This document shows, one piece after another, positions 16,771 through 25,388 of a stretch of DNA of 49,481 bases. The stretch is from positions 1 to 49,481 of the forward strand of contig JAHAZM010000073.1 of NCBI GenBank assembly GCA_018385275.1. The letters are read 5' to 3'. Each line of letters begins with the position of its first letter. Within the stretch, counting starts at the first letter, position 1. Source of the DNA: Eubacteriales bacterium (lineage in GTDB: Bacteria > Bacillota > Clostridia > Christensenellales > MB2-83). Made by a program: the position numbers and the translations under genes. The notes beneath the pieces were generated by a model. That model saw nothing but the letters and a program-made list of their open reading frames with translations, searched no databases and was not told where the DNA came from.

Positions 16771-17835
16771 ATGAAAAGAGCAACCATCGGCGGGCAAGCG
16801 GTCATGGAAGGCGTGATGATGAAAAGCGCCACCTCCATGTGCATTGCCGTCCGCACCGACAAAGGGATCCGCACCGAAGGGCGGAAACTGCCGCCTGTGT
16901 CCGGCGCGGCCAAGATCCCGATCCTGCGCGGCGTGATCAATTTCATCCAGATGCTGTCCCTGGGCGTCACCTGTCTGACCCGTTCGGCCGAAATGATCGG
17001 CCTGGAGGACGCGGACGACGAGCCGAACAAGTTTGAAAAATGGCTTTCCCGGGTAACGGGCAAATCCGTCGAAAAGATTATTCTGGCTTTTGCCGTCCTG
17101 CTTTCCATCGCCCTGTCGGTCGGCCTGTTCATCCTGCTCCCGATCCTGATCGGAGAAGGGCTGATGAGCCTGTTCGGCAGCAATTCCGCGCTGCTTCTCA
17201 ATACCATTGAGGGCGTCGTACGCATCGTCATTTTCCTGCTTTATATGTTTCTCGTGTCGCGCATGAAGGAGATCAAACGTACCTTCATGTACCACGGCGC
17301 GGAGCATAAGACCATCCACTGTTTTGAGCACGAGCAGCCGCTCACCGTCGAAAACGCGCGGGCTTACACGACTCTGCACCCGCGGTGCGGCACGTCGTTC
17401 CTGCTCATCGTCATGATCATCAGCATTCTGATCTTTTCCGTCATCACGGCGCTGCTGCCGTCGATCGCGGGGATCTGGTGGCTGCGTACGCTCGTCAAAC
17501 TGGCCAGTCTGCCGATCGTGGCCGGCGTCAGCTACGAGGTGCTCCGCCTGCTCGCCCTGCACGAAAACCCCGTTACTCGTGTTCTGCGCGCGCCGGGGCT
17601 GGCGCTGCAGCATCTGACGACGGTCGAGCCGACCGACGATATGCTCGAGGTGGCCATCGCCGCTTTTGAGGGGGTGCGCGCGCTCGACGGCGAACCGCCC
17701 TGCTCCGACTGTCCTCCCGCCGTTTATACCGAGGAAGACGCCCCGAAAGCCGACGAAACCCCTGCCGAAACCGCAGCGAGCGACGAAACCGTGCCCGCTC
17801 CCGAAACCGAAGACATCTCCAAGGCAGAACTTTAG
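16771..17835 (+). CDS. yqhQ: YqhQ/DUF1385 family membrane protein
   Basis: 354 residues from ATG 16771 (AAGGAG 7 nt upstream). The family signature is GGQAVMEGVMMKS near the N-terminus and YHGAEHKTIHCFEHEQPLT near residue 175, separated by several hydrophobic segments (about residues 100-125 and 140-165), with two more around 215-235 and 250-265. The function of DUF1385 is not established; it often lies next to prmC/prfA in Clostridia, as here. The last 50 residues are acidic and Pro/Ala/Glu-rich, probably disordered. Its stop codon abuts the prmC ATG directly. Confidence 0.88.
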   Translation: MKRATIGGQAVMEGVMMKSATSMCIAVRTDKGIRTEGRKLPPVSGAAKIPILRGVINFIQMLSLGVTCLTRSAEMIGLEDADDEPNKFEKWLSRVTGKSVEKIILAFAVLLSIALSVGLFILLPILIGEGLMSLFGSNSALLLNTIEGVVRIVIFLLYMFLVSRMKEIKRTFMYHGAEHKTIHCFEHEQPLTVENARAYTTLHPRCGTSFLLIVMIISILIFSVITALLPSIAGIWWLRTLVKLASLPIVAGVSYEVLRLLALHENPVTRVLRAPGLALQHLTTVEPTDDMLEVAIAAFEGVRALDGEPPCSDCPPAVYTEEDAPKADETPAETAASDETVPAPETEDISKAEL

Positions 17836-18681
17836 ATGAATTGCATATCCGATTATGATTTTGCTCTTGTCAACACGACTTTGCGCGGCATCCTCCGCGC
17901 CCGTGGTGACGAGAGCGAAATGCGTTCAGAACTGAATATCCTCTGCCGGGCGCTGCTCGGGCTGCCCGCCTCGGCGCTGACACTTTTCCCGGAGCGCTGT
18001 CTGACGCGCGAGCAGGCCGAGCGCCTGACGACGATCCTGCCGCGATTGAAAGCCGGCGAACCGCTGGCTTATATCCTCGGTCAGACCGACTTCTGCTTTC
18101 TGCGCATCGCCTGCCGCCCCGGCGTGCTGATCCCACGTGGAGACACCGAGCTGCTGGCCGAGACCGGGATCCGGCACCTGCCGGAAAACGGACGGGTCCT
18201 GGACCTTTGCTGCGGGACCGGCTGTGTGGGTCTCGCGCTCGCCGCCGCCGGCGCGGCCGTCGTCTGCGCCGATATTTCGGAAGAAGCGCTGGCTCTTACG
18301 CGCGAAAACGCCGCTCTGAACGGGCTGACCGTGCGGACGGTGAAGAGCGATCTGTTCTCCGCGCTCAACGGAGAACGGTTTAATCTGATCCTGTGCAATC
18401 CGCCCTATATCGCCTCCGGCGACATCGAAAAACTGGATCGCTCGGTGCGGGATTTCGAGCCGAAACTGGCGCTCGACGGCGGAAACGACGGGCTGGCATT
18501 CTATCGAAAACTGAAACAGGAGGCTTTCGCCCATCTGACGCCGGGCGGGAAACTGCTCGTCGAACACGGCTACGATCAAGGCGAAGCCGTCCGACGGCTG
18601 TTCGGGGAAGAAAACACGACCACGCTGCGCGACAACGGCGGACACGAACGCGTCGCCGTCATTACACAAGGAGAAATATGA
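17836..18681 (+). CDS. prmC: Release factor glutamine N5-methyltransferase
   Basis: PrmC methylates the Gln of the GGQ motif in release factors, using S-adenosylmethionine. The 281-residue protein shows the helical N-terminal domain with [13 protein letters not shown] near 75-87, the SAM-binding [15 protein letters not shown] at 122-136, and the substrate-side motif NPPYI at 188-192. It begins directly at the yqhQ stop and overlaps prfA by 4 nt, so enzyme and its substrate RF1 are translationally coupled, the common bacterial arrangement. Confidence 0.95.
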   Translation: MNCISDYDFALVNTTLRGILRARGDESEMRSELNILCRALLGLPASALTLFPERCLTREQAERLTTILPRLKAGEPLAYILGQTDFCFLRIACRPGVLIPRGDTELLAETGIRHLPENGRVLDLCCGTGCVGLALAAAGAAVVCADISEEALALTRENAALNGLTVRTVKSDLFSALNGERFNLILCNPPYIASGDIEKLDRSVRDFEPKLALDGGNDGLAFYRKLKQEAFAHLTPGGKLLVEHGYDQGEAVRRLFGEENTTTLRDNGGHERVAVITQGEI

Positions 18682-19745
18682 TCGAGAAACTGGAAAACGC
18701 GGCTCTGCGCTATGACGAGCTGATGCATCTCATCGCCGAGCCGGACGTCATGAACGATAAAGAACGCTATACCGCCGCACTGCGTGAGCAGGCGCAGCTC
18801 GAACCGCTGACGGATCTTTACCGCCGGATGCGGGCTTTGCTCGAAGAACGGGATACGCTCGCCGCTCTCGCGCGCGAGACGACCGACGAAACCGAAAAAC
18901 AATGGCTGCACGAGGAAGGCAAACGCGTCGAAGCCGAACTCGCCGCGGCGGAAGAAAGCGGCAAATTGCTGCTTTTGCCGCGAGGCAAGGACGACGACCG
19001 CAACGTCGTCATGGAGATCCGCGGCGGCGCCGGCGGGGATGAAGCGGCACTGTTTGCCGCCGATCTGATGAAAATGTATCTGCATTACGCGGCCGATCAC
19101 GAGCTTACCTACGAAGAGGTCGACGTCAGCCAGACCGATCTGGGCGGCGTCAAGGAAGCGGTTTTCGTGCTCTCGGGACGGGATGCTTTCCGCCGTCTGC
19201 AATTTGAAAGCGGCGTGCACCGCGTACAGCGTGTGCCTGAAACCGAGGCCGGCGGACGAATCCATACCAGCACCGTGACCGTGGCCGTGCTCCCCGAAGC
19301 GGGAGACATCGACGTGACCATCGACCCGGGCGACCTACGCGTCGACACCTACCGCAGCAGCGGCGCCGGTGGTCAGCACGTCAATAAAACCGAGTCCGCG
19401 ATCCGTATCACGCATCTGCCAACCGGCATCGTGGTTTCCTGCCAGAACGAACGCTCGCAGATCCAGAACCGCGAAACGGCCATGCGGATGCTCAAATCCA
19501 AGCTTTACGACCTGTATCGCACGGAGGCGGAGAATAAAATGGCCGCCGACCGGCGTTCGCAGGTAGGCACAGGCGAACGCAGCGAACGCATCCGGACCTA
19601 TAATTTTCCGCAGAACCGCGTGACCGATCACCGCATCGGCCTGACGCTGTATAAACTGGACCGGTTCCTCGGCGGCGACATGGACGAGCTGATCGAGGCG
19701 CTCCTGCTGGCCAAATACGGAGACGGGAGCGCTGAAAAACCATGA
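18678..19745 (+). CDS. prfA: Peptide chain release factor 1
   Basis: RF1 terminates translation at UAA and UAG. The 355-residue protein has the helical N-terminal domain, the stop-codon-reading tripeptide in the [15 protein letters not shown] segment (PET at 187-189, in the place of PxT), and GGQ at 231-233 within [17 protein letters not shown]. The ATG at 18678 follows AAGGAG and overlaps the prmC stop; the longer frame from 18393 is prmC in another frame. The 3' end overlaps tsaC by 4 nt. Confidence 0.96.
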   Translation: MIEKLENAALRYDELMHLIAEPDVMNDKERYTAALREQAQLEPLTDLYRRMRALLEERDTLAALARETTDETEKQWLHEEGKRVEAELAAAEESGKLLLLPRGKDDDRNVVMEIRGGAGGDEAALFAADLMKMYLHYAADHELTYEEVDVSQTDLGGVKEAVFVLSGRDAFRRLQFESGVHRVQRVPETEAGGRIHTSTVTVAVLPEAGDIDVTIDPGDLRVDTYRSSGAGGQHVNKTESAIRITHLPTGIVVSCQNERSQIQNRETAMRMLKSKLYDLYRTEAENKMAADRRSQVGTGERSERIRTYNFPQNRVTDHRIGLTLYKLDRFLGGDMDELIEALLLAKYGDGSAEKP

Positions 19746-20764
19746 TCACACGCATCCGGCCGCTCGACGACGACGCGCTTGACGAGGCCGCCCGCCTCAT
19801 CCGCGGCGGCTCGCTCGTCGCTTTTCCCACAGAAACCGTTTACGGTCTGGGCGCCGACGCGCTCAACGACGAAGCCGTCAAATCCATCTTCGCCGCCAAA
19901 AACCGCGCGGCCGATAACCCCCTGATCGTTCATATATGTAGATATGAGCAAACGTTCATTTATGCGACAGAACGGCCGTTTTACCGTGAATTAGCCCTCC
20001 GATTCTGGCCCGGTCCGCTGACCATGATCCTGCCTGCGGCCAACGCGCTGATTGCGCCGTCGGTACGCTGCGGGCTGGCTACCATCGCTTTTCGGTCACC
20101 TTCCGCCGCCGGCGCTCGCGCGCTGATCGAGCGGTCGGGGCGTCCCATCGCGGCGCCGAGCGCCAATCTCAGCGGCCGACCCTCCCCTACGACCGCCGCG
20201 CACGTTTATGAAGACATGAACGGCCGGGTCCCTCTGATCCTGGACGGGGGCCCCTGTGCCGTCGGCATCGAATCGACGGTACTGGATCTGACCGGAGAGA
20301 TCCCCGTCATTCTGCGGCCGGGTATCGTGACAGCCGAGCAGCTCCGCGCCGTAACCGGCGAAGTCCGTATCCACCCGGCGGCGCTGGCTCAGTTGGCCGC
20401 CGGTGAAAAAGCCGCTTCTCCCGGCATGAAATACAAGCATTACGCGCCGCGCGCCCGCGTTACCGTCGTCAGCGGGCGCCGCCGCGTCGAAACGCTCCAG
20501 TCTCTTTACGATCAGACGGCAAACGCTGTACTGCTGGTCTCGGCGGCCACAGCGGCACGCCTCCGCGGAAAAATCGAGCTGTGCGGCAACGGCGACGCAG
20601 CCAGCGCCGCGCACGAGTTGTTTTCCGCGCTGCGGCGCTGTGACGAACTTGGCTGCGAGCAAATCTTCGCCGAAGGCTACGACGCGAGCGATGAAGGCCT
20701 CGGCGTCATGAACCGCCTGCTGCGGGCGGCAGCTTTTGACCATATCGATACCGATCAATTATGA
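19742..20764 (+). CDS. tsaC: L-threonylcarbamoyladenylate synthase (Sua5/YwlC/TsaC)
   Basis: Makes threonylcarbamoyl-AMP from threonine, bicarbonate and ATP for the t6A37 modification of tRNAs reading ANN codons. At 340 residues it is the long Sua5-type form: the YrdC domain first ([14 protein letters not shown] at 28-41, [20 protein letters not shown] near 139) and a C-terminal Sua5 domain after the linker [13 protein letters not shown] near 227. It overlaps both neighbours by ATGA junctions, placing tRNA modification with peptide release in one coupled unit. Confidence 0.95.
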   Translation: MITRIRPLDDDALDEAARLIRGGSLVAFPTETVYGLGADALNDEAVKSIFAAKNRAADNPLIVHICRYEQTFIYATERPFYRELALRFWPGPLTMILPAANALIAPSVRCGLATIAFRSPSAAGARALIERSGRPIAAPSANLSGRPSPTTAAHVYEDMNGRVPLILDGGPCAVGIESTVLDLTGEIPVILRPGIVTAEQLRAVTGEVRIHPAALAQLAAGEKAASPGMKYKHYAPRARVTVVSGRRRVETLQSLYDQTANAVLLVSAATAARLRGKIELCGNGDAASAAHELFSALRRCDELGCEQIFAEGYDASDEGLGVMNRLLRAAAFDHIDTDQL

Positions 20765-21426
20765 AGGTCTATCACAACTCAACCGAATACGACCCGAACG
20801 AAAGCGCGCTGGTGCTTTTCGGCGCCGACGCGGACGAAGAAGCGATGCGGCGGCATATCCGCAACGCGCTGCATTTCGTCGTGGCTGACGAAGAGGCCGA
20901 CGCGGTCTATGTGCCGCTCCCCTTTCTGTCCCTGCTCGACGGAGCCGGCTCGGCTGCGGAGGTCTTTCAGCGCGCGCGTCGGAAGCACGTTATCTCATTC
21001 CGCGTTCCGAAACCCGGTACGCCCGGTGCGGCGATCGAGCGCTTCCTGATGCCGCTGAAATACTCGATCGTGAGCTTTCTGTCCTTTTTGATCGACTATG
21101 CGGTATTCCTCCTGCTGGGCCTGTTTCCCATCCCGCTCTGGATACGCGTGTACGGTGCGCGCGTCGTGTCGGCCACCTGCAATTACTTCATCAACCGACG
21201 GTACGTTTTCTACGGTTATACCCTGCTGGGGATCCTGCGGCATTTCGCCGTCGTGGCCGCCAGCGTCACGCTCAATTATCTGCTGCTTTCCCTGCTGGTC
21301 GACGTCTGGGGGCTCCCCTCCGCGCTGATGAAACCGCTGGTGGACCTCCTCCTGTTCTTCTTCGGCTTTGCCGGAGAAAAACTCTTTGTTTTCAGAAAGA
21401 AGGAACTGAAACATGAGATTAGATAA
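20761..21426 (+). CDS. GtrA-like membrane protein with an unusual N-terminal extension
   Basis: 221 residues. Residues about 95-215 have four hydrophobic segments with the GtrA-family pattern (KYSIVSFLSFLIDYAVF, then ATCNYFINRRYVFYG, then GFAGEKLFVFRK). GtrA proteins are thought to flip polyprenyl-linked sugars in surface polysaccharide assembly. The first 90 residues are soluble, acidic and not recognised (SALVLFGADADEE, VVADEEADAVYVPLPF). They could be a remnant of a glycosyltransferase or a distinct regulatory part. It overlaps tsaC by 4 nt and rqcP by 14 nt, so it is firmly embedded in the operon. Confidence 0.75.
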   Translation: MKVYHNSTEYDPNESALVLFGADADEEAMRRHIRNALHFVVADEEADAVYVPLPFLSLLDGAGSAAEVFQRARRKHVISFRVPKPGTPGAAIERFLMPLKYSIVSFLSFLIDYAVFLLLGLFPIPLWIRVYGARVVSATCNYFINRRYVFYGYTLLGILRHFAVVAASVTLNYLLLSLLVDVWGLPSALMKPLVDLLLFFFGFAGEKLFVFRKKELKHEIR

Positions 21427-21676
21427 GTATCTCAAGGTCAGCCGCCTCATCAAGCGGCGCACAGTGGCGGCCGAGGCCGCTTCCACCGGTCACGTCAGCC
21501 TGAACGGCAGACCTGCCAAGCCCGCCTCCGACGTCAAAGTCGGCGACCGCATCACCGTGCGTTTCGGCAGCAGCGAAACCGAGTACGAGGTGCTCGCCGT
21601 CAGCGAACATATGCCCAAAGCCGGGGCCGCCGGGATGTACCGGCTGATCTCCGGAACAGAGGAGGAAGAAGCATGA
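21413..21676 (+). CDS. rqcP: S4-domain RNA-binding protein RqcP (YabO type)
   Basis: 87 residues, almost entirely one S4 RNA-binding domain: MRLDKYLKVSRLIKRRTVA, then HVSLNGRPAKPASDVKVGD and ITVRFG. This closely follows the YabO/RqcP pattern; that protein acts with RqcH in the elongation of C-terminal alanine tails on peptides stuck on 50S subunits. It is distinct from Hsp15 by its short length. The start lies inside the end of the gtrA-like gene, and the stop overlaps the ispF ATG (ATGA). Confidence 0.88.
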   Translation: MRLDKYLKVSRLIKRRTVAAEAASTGHVSLNGRPAKPASDVKVGDRITVRFGSSETEYEVLAVSEHMPKAGAAGMYRLISGTEEEEA

Positions 21677-22155
21677 TCCGCGTCGGCACCGGTTACGATC
21701 TGCACCGTCTGACGGAAGGACGGCGTTTCATCCTCGGCGGCGTGACCCTGCCCGCTTCCAAAGGACTGCTGGGGCATTCGGACGCGGACGTGCTGACGCA
21801 TGCTGTCATCGACGCGCTGCTCGGCGCCGCGGCGCTCGGCGATATCGGACAGCATTTCCCCGATACCGATCCGGCCTATGAAAACGCCGACAGCATGGAA
21901 CTGCTGGAGCGTGTGAACGCGCTGCTCGGCAAAGAGGGCTGGCGTATCGGCAACGTCGACGCCACGGTCCTGTGTCAAAACGTGCGTCTTGCGCCCCATA
22001 TACCGGCCGTCCGCGCTTCTTTGGCACGGCGGCTGGGGCTGGACGTTTCTCTCGTCAGCGTCAAAGCCAAAACCAACGAGGGCCTCGACGCCGTAGGTCG
22101 CGGAGAAGCGGTCGCAGCGCAGGTCGTCGTCCTCATCACGAAGGAGGGATCCTGA
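21673..22155 (+). CDS. ispF: 2-C-methyl-D-erythritol 2,4-cyclodiphosphate synthase
   Basis: IspF cyclises CDP-ME 2-phosphate to MEcPP in the non-mevalonate isoprenoid pathway. The 160-residue enzyme has the metal ligands Asp9 and His11 in GYDLHRL and His43 in SDADVLTHAV, plus GDIGQHFPDTDP near 55 and KAKTNEGLDAVGRGEAVAA near the C-terminus. Length is typical. ispD is not adjacent. It is coupled to rqcP by a 4-nt overlap and radA follows after 1 nt. Confidence 0.96.
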   Translation: MIRVGTGYDLHRLTEGRRFILGGVTLPASKGLLGHSDADVLTHAVIDALLGAAALGDIGQHFPDTDPAYENADSMELLERVNALLGKEGWRIGNVDATVLCQNVRLAPHIPAVRASLARRLGLDVSLVSVKAKTNEGLDAVGRGEAVAAQVVVLITKEGS

Positions 22156-22156
22156 T

Positions 22157-23530
22157 ATGGGCAAAGCCAAGATCCACTACGTCTGTGCCGTTTGCGGCAA
22201 CGAATCCTCCAAATGGATGGGCCGCTGCCCCTCCTGCGGAGAATGGAACACGCTCGAGGAATTCCGCGAGCCCGAGCCGGAAAAAACGGACAAACACGCG
22301 CCGCTTGCGCCGGATACCCCCGCGGCGGAGAGCCGCCCGCTCGACGAAGTCGTCGTAACGAAAGAATACCGCTTTTCCAGCGGTATGAGCGAACTGGATC
22401 GCGCCCTCGGCGGCGGCATCGTGCCCGGTTCTCTGGTGCTGATCGGCGGAGACCCGGGCATCGGAAAATCCACGCTGCTGCTGCAGCTGGCCGCGCACGT
22501 CGCCGAAAGCCGACGCGTGCTTTATGCCTCGGCGGAAGAGTCCGCTTCTCAGATCAAAACAAGGGCCGACCGGCTCGGCGTAAGCGCGCCGGAGCTTTTT
22601 CTCGTCAACGACACCGATCTCAACGCCCTGCTCGCTTCGGCCGAAAAACTCCGTCCCGCGCTGATGGTCATCGATTCGATCCAGACGGTCTACGCGCCCG
22701 AGCAAAGCGGCTCGGTCGGTTCGGTCGGACAGGTGCGCGAATGCACCTCGCGCCTCATGCGCTATGCCAAAAGCAACGGCATCACGGTTTTCATCGTCGG
22801 TCACGTAACCAAAGAGGGCGCGCTGGCCGGTCCCAAGGTGCTGGAGCACCTGGTCGACACCGTGCTGTATTTCGAAGGCGACAATCAGCATATCTACCGC
22901 GTGCTGCGCAGCGTGAAAAACCGCTTCGGCTCGACGAACGAGATCGGGGTCTTCACGATGACCGGAACCGGCATGGAGGAAGTCGTCAATCCCAACGAGG
23001 TCCTGCTCGAAGAGCGGGACAGTCTGGCCAGCGGCAGCGCGGTCACTTGTTCCGTCGAAGGGACGCGGCCCATGCTGATCGAGCTGCAGGCGCTGGTGGC
23101 GCCCACGTCTTTCGGCAATCCGCGCCGCACCGCCTCCGGCTACGATTATAACCGCATGGCGCTGCTGCTCGCCGTTCTGGAAAAAAAGGTCGGCATTCCA
23201 CTGGCCAATCAGGACGTTTACGTCTCGGTGGCAGGCGGCATCCGTCTCGACGAGCCCTGCGCCGATCTGGCGCTGGCGCTCGCCGTTGCCAGCGCGTACC
23301 GCAATGAACCGCTCAACGCCGTCGTCGCCATGGGCGAGATCAGCCTGACCGGCGAGATCCGTTCGGTCAGCCGCATGGATATGCGCGTGGCGGAATGCGC
23401 CAAAATGGGGATCCGGCGCGTCATCCTTCCGAAGCGCAATCTTTCGCGGCTTCCCCAGTTCCCGGATATCGAGCTCATCGGCGTTTCTACGGTTTACGAA
23501 GCGATCCGTGCTTCCGGACTGATCAAGTGA
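22157..23530 (+). CDS. radA: DNA repair/recombination protein RadA
   Basis: RadA is a RecA-related branch-migration helicase acting in recombinational repair. The 457-residue protein has an N-terminal C4 zinc finger (CAVCG at 10-14, CPSCG at 24-28), Walker A GDPGIGKST at 98-106, the KNRFG motif near residue 255, and a C-terminal Lon-like domain (VYVSVAGGIRLDEPCADLA and MGEISLTGEIRSV). AAGGAGG precedes the ATG. It is last in the operon that starts at yqhQ and is closed by a strong terminator. Confidence 0.96.
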   Translation: MGKAKIHYVCAVCGNESSKWMGRCPSCGEWNTLEEFREPEPEKTDKHAPLAPDTPAAESRPLDEVVVTKEYRFSSGMSELDRALGGGIVPGSLVLIGGDPGIGKSTLLLQLAAHVAESRRVLYASAEESASQIKTRADRLGVSAPELFLVNDTDLNALLASAEKLRPALMVIDSIQTVYAPEQSGSVGSVGQVRECTSRLMRYAKSNGITVFIVGHVTKEGALAGPKVLEHLVDTVLYFEGDNQHIYRVLRSVKNRFGSTNEIGVFTMTGTGMEEVVNPNEVLLEERDSLASGSAVTCSVEGTRPMLIELQALVAPTSFGNPRRTASGYDYNRMALLLAVLEKKVGIPLANQDVYVSVAGGIRLDEPCADLALALAVASAYRNEPLNAVVAMGEISLTGEIRSVSRMDMRVAECAKMGIRRVILPKRNLSRLPQFPDIELIGVSTVYEAIRASGLIK

Positions 23531-23540
23531 ATATCAAAAA

Positions 23541-23579
23541 GCACCGTCCGCGTCAAAGGCGGACGGTGCCTTTCTTTTT
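23541..23579. terminator. Convergent terminator between radA and ohrR
   Basis: GCACCGTCCGC (23541-23551) pairs perfectly with GCGGACGGTGC (23559-23569). T-rich tracts follow on the + side and five T stand on the minus side, so it can serve both convergent operons. Confidence 0.9.
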
Positions 23580-23582
23580 CTG

Positions 23583-24026
23583 TTATTCGGCGGCGAAAGC
23601 GTCCATCATTTTGTGCAGGATACGGTACAGTTCTCCCGCGTCCCCCGCGTCGAGCGGGATGCAGGCGGCCACCTGCGGCGGCACAGCCAGCGCCTGAGCG
23701 CGCAGGTCCTCGCCCTTCTCCGTCAGTGCGGCGACCAAATTGCGCTCATCCGTTTCCAAACGGCATCTGTCGATCAGACCTTTTTTCTCCAGCGTTTTGA
23801 GCACCGGCGTCAGCGTGCCCGAATCGAGAAACAGCTTCCTGCCCAGGTCTCTGACCAACAGACTTTTTTCCTCCCACAGCACCAGCATGACCAGATACTG
23901 CGTATAGGTCAGATCAAGCGCCGCGAGAAACGGCTGGTATTGCCGGACGACCTCCTTGGCGCAGGCGTACAGCGGGAAGCACAGTTGATTTTCCAGCTTC
24001 AGACTGTCATATTGTTCGGGCCTCAT
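23583..24026 (-). CDS. ohrR: MarR-family organic peroxide sensor OhrR
   Basis: 147 residues; winged-helix repressor that leaves DNA when its N-terminal cysteine is oxidised by organic hydroperoxides. Cys16 in LENQLCFPLYA matches the sensing Cys15 of Bacillus OhrR. The DNA-binding region follows (LVRDLGRKLFLDSGTLTPVLKTLE near 57-80) and the wing ETDERN near 92. AAGGAG stands 6 nt before the ATG. It lies 39 nt behind gpx and is presumably co-transcribed with it under its own operator at 24628-24656. Only one sensing Cys is evident, pointing to the one-Cys OhrR type. Confidence 0.9.
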   Translation of the reverse strand: MRPEQYDSLKLENQLCFPLYACAKEVVRQYQPFLAALDLTYTQYLVMLVLWEEKSLLVRDLGRKLFLDSGTLTPVLKTLEKKGLIDRCRLETDERNLVAALTEKGEDLRAQALAVPPQVAACIPLDAGDAGELYRILHKMMDAFAAE

Positions 24027-24065
24027 CAGAATCTCCTTCCCTGGCCGGAACGGCGCATCCGCTTA

Positions 24066-24608
24066 TTACAGCAGGGATGCGACGCACTCCTCGACTTTTT
24101 TCATATCCGCCGTCGGCTCGAAACGCGCTACGACGTTGCCCTCGCGATCCACGATGAATTTAGTGAAATTCCACTTGATATCGGGATTGTTTTTATAATT
24201 CTTGTCAAGGGAACGCAGCATGGCCGACATCGCCATCGCCGCGACCCCCTTGCCGAAACCCTCGAATCCCTTCTGTCCTTTGAGCCAGGTGAAAAGCTCA
24301 ATAGCGTTCTCGCCGTTGACGTCCGACTTCTTCATCTGCGGGAACTGCGTATGATACTTCAGCGTACAGAACGCATGGATCTCCTCGTCCGTTCCCGGCG
24401 CCTGGCCTTTGAACTGATTGCACGGTATGTCCACGATCTCAAGGCCTTTCCCGTGATACTTCTCATACATGCTCTCCAACGGCTCGTAATGGGGCGTGAA
24501 GCCACAGCCCGTCGCCGTATTGACCACCAGGACGACCTTTCCGCGAAAATCCGCCATCGAAACCTTGCTGCCGTCGGCCGCTTCTACCGTCAGATCATAA
24601 AAACTCAT
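24066..24608 (-). CDS. Glutathione peroxidase-family thiol peroxidase
   Basis: 180 residues, cytoplasmic. Cys35 in NTATGCGFTPHY is the peroxidatic residue (a cysteine codon, not selenocysteine); Gln65 in IPCNQF and Trp146-Asn147 in KWNFTKF complete the family tetrad. Bacterial members of this family generally use thioredoxin as reductant. The gene is first in a gpx-ohrR unit whose -10 box lies in the OhrR palindrome, so expression should rise on organic peroxide stress. A second cysteine, Cys63 in DIPCNQ, may be structural or resolving; Cys81 is also present. Confidence 0.93.
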   Translation of the reverse strand: MSFYDLTVEAADGSKVSMADFRGKVVLVVNTATGCGFTPHYEPLESMYEKYHGKGLEIVDIPCNQFKGQAPGTDEEIHAFCTLKYHTQFPQMKKSDVNGENAIELFTWLKGQKGFEGFGKGVAAMAMSAMLRSLDKNYKNNPDIKWNFTKFIVDREGNVVARFEPTADMKKVEECVASLL

Positions 24609-24627
24609 CTTTTTTCTCCTCCCGTTC

Positions 24628-24656
24628 GATTGTTTACAATTTAATTGTACACAATC
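24628..24656. promoter_or_regulatory. OhrR operator over the gpx promoter
   Basis: A 29-bp palindrome centred on 24642, with 13 of 14 base pairs matching. Its core TACAATT-T-AATTGTA (24635-24649) is the known OhrR box of Bacillus, flanked by GATTGT and ACAATC. It includes the gpx -10 element, so bound OhrR would block RNA polymerase. Confidence 0.85.
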
Positions 24657-24672
24657 TTTTTAGTCCTGTCAA
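24644..24672 (-). promoter_or_regulatory. Promoter of gpx-ohrR
   Basis: Minus strand TTGACA (24672-24667) and TACAAT (24649-24644) with a 17-bp spacer. The -10 element is part of the OhrR palindrome. Confidence 0.85.
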
Positions 24673-24712
24673 GACTTTTTTGAGAAATCTTTGTCCGCCG
24701 GCCCTGTCATAT

Positions 24713-24737
24713 AAAAAGGACGCGCCGCGGGCGCGTC
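24713..24737 (-). terminator. Terminator of the gyrBA operon
   Basis: GACGCGCC (24719-24726) pairs with GGCGCGTC (24730-24737) around a 3-nt loop, with five T on the minus strand at 24717-24713. It closes the minus-strand unit from gyrB to the small membrane gene at 24750. Confidence 0.8.
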
Positions 24738-24749
24738 TCTTTTTCTTTT

Positions 24750-25082
24750 TCAGTAACCCGTAATCAGCTCGCCCGGATAAGCAATGCTCATAAACGCGTA
24801 GGTCAGTCCCGCGCCGACGACGAAAGCGATCGTCGCCGCGACGCAGAAAGAACGGTATTTCTCCAGCTTCACGCTGGCCCAGATGCCGATCGTCAAACCG
24901 ATCAGCAGTTCAGCAATCAACATGCCCGAATACTCATTTCCGAAAATCGCCCAGGTCAGCGGCATGCCGAAGCCGGCCGAACCGACCAAAAACGCGAACA
25001 GGATCACGGGAATATAAGCCAGACGCTCCCGTGCCGTGCGTTTCGGACGCGGTTCCAGATGCTTGAAGCCCGTCAGTTTCAT
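24750..25082 (-). CDS. Small membrane protein of unknown function
   Basis: 110 residues with three hydrophobic segments (about residues 23-47, 53-70 and 78-100), a basic N-terminus (KHLEPRPKRTARER) and a short polar C-terminus. The segments are rich in Gly and small residues. No family was recognised. GAGGGGGG lies upstream of the ATG. It is the last gene behind gyrB-gyrA, 12 nt after a second small membrane gene, and a terminator follows, so all four appear to be one transcript. Confidence 0.65.
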   Translation of the reverse strand: MKLTGFKHLEPRPKRTARERLAYIPVILFAFLVGSAGFGMPLTWAIFGNEYSGMLIAELLIGLTIGIWASVKLEKYRSFCVAATIAFVVGAGLTYAFMSIAYPGELITGY

Positions 25083-25094
25083 GCCGTTCCCCCC

Positions 25095-25385
25095 TCAGAT
25101 CAAAGCCAGTCTGGTAATCAACATGGCCAAAAGAGCGACGCCGTAACAGATCGCGAAGGTAACGACGCGCACCGGATAAAACCGCTTTTTCAGCGCCCAG
25201 ACCGTCACGAATGCCATCACAGCCAACATGACCGCGCCGGTGACGACGCGCGCCGTCACCAGATCGGCGCCGGCAAGGCGCATGGAAACGAAAAGCGCGG
25301 GCGTATTGACCGAAGCGGCGCCGAGATTGACCGCCAGCACGACGATCAGAAAATAGATCAGGATGGTAAAGATCGTCTTTTTCAT
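25095..25385 (-). CDS. Small membrane protein of unknown function
   Basis: 96 residues with three hydrophobic stretches (about 5-27, 43-63 and 75-95) and basic turns (KKRFYPVR near 66-73). It begins MKKTIFTILIYFLI, which resembles an uncleaved signal anchor. No family was recognised. It starts 3 nt after the gyrA stop, so translation is likely coupled to gyrA. It looks like the partner of the next small membrane gene; a two-component membrane complex is only a guess. Confidence 0.65.
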   Translation of the reverse strand: MKKTIFTILIYFLIVVLAVNLGAASVNTPALFVSMRLAGADLVTARVVTGAVMLAVMAFVTVWALKKRFYPVRVVTFAICYGVALLAMLITRLALI

Positions 25386-25388
25386 CGC

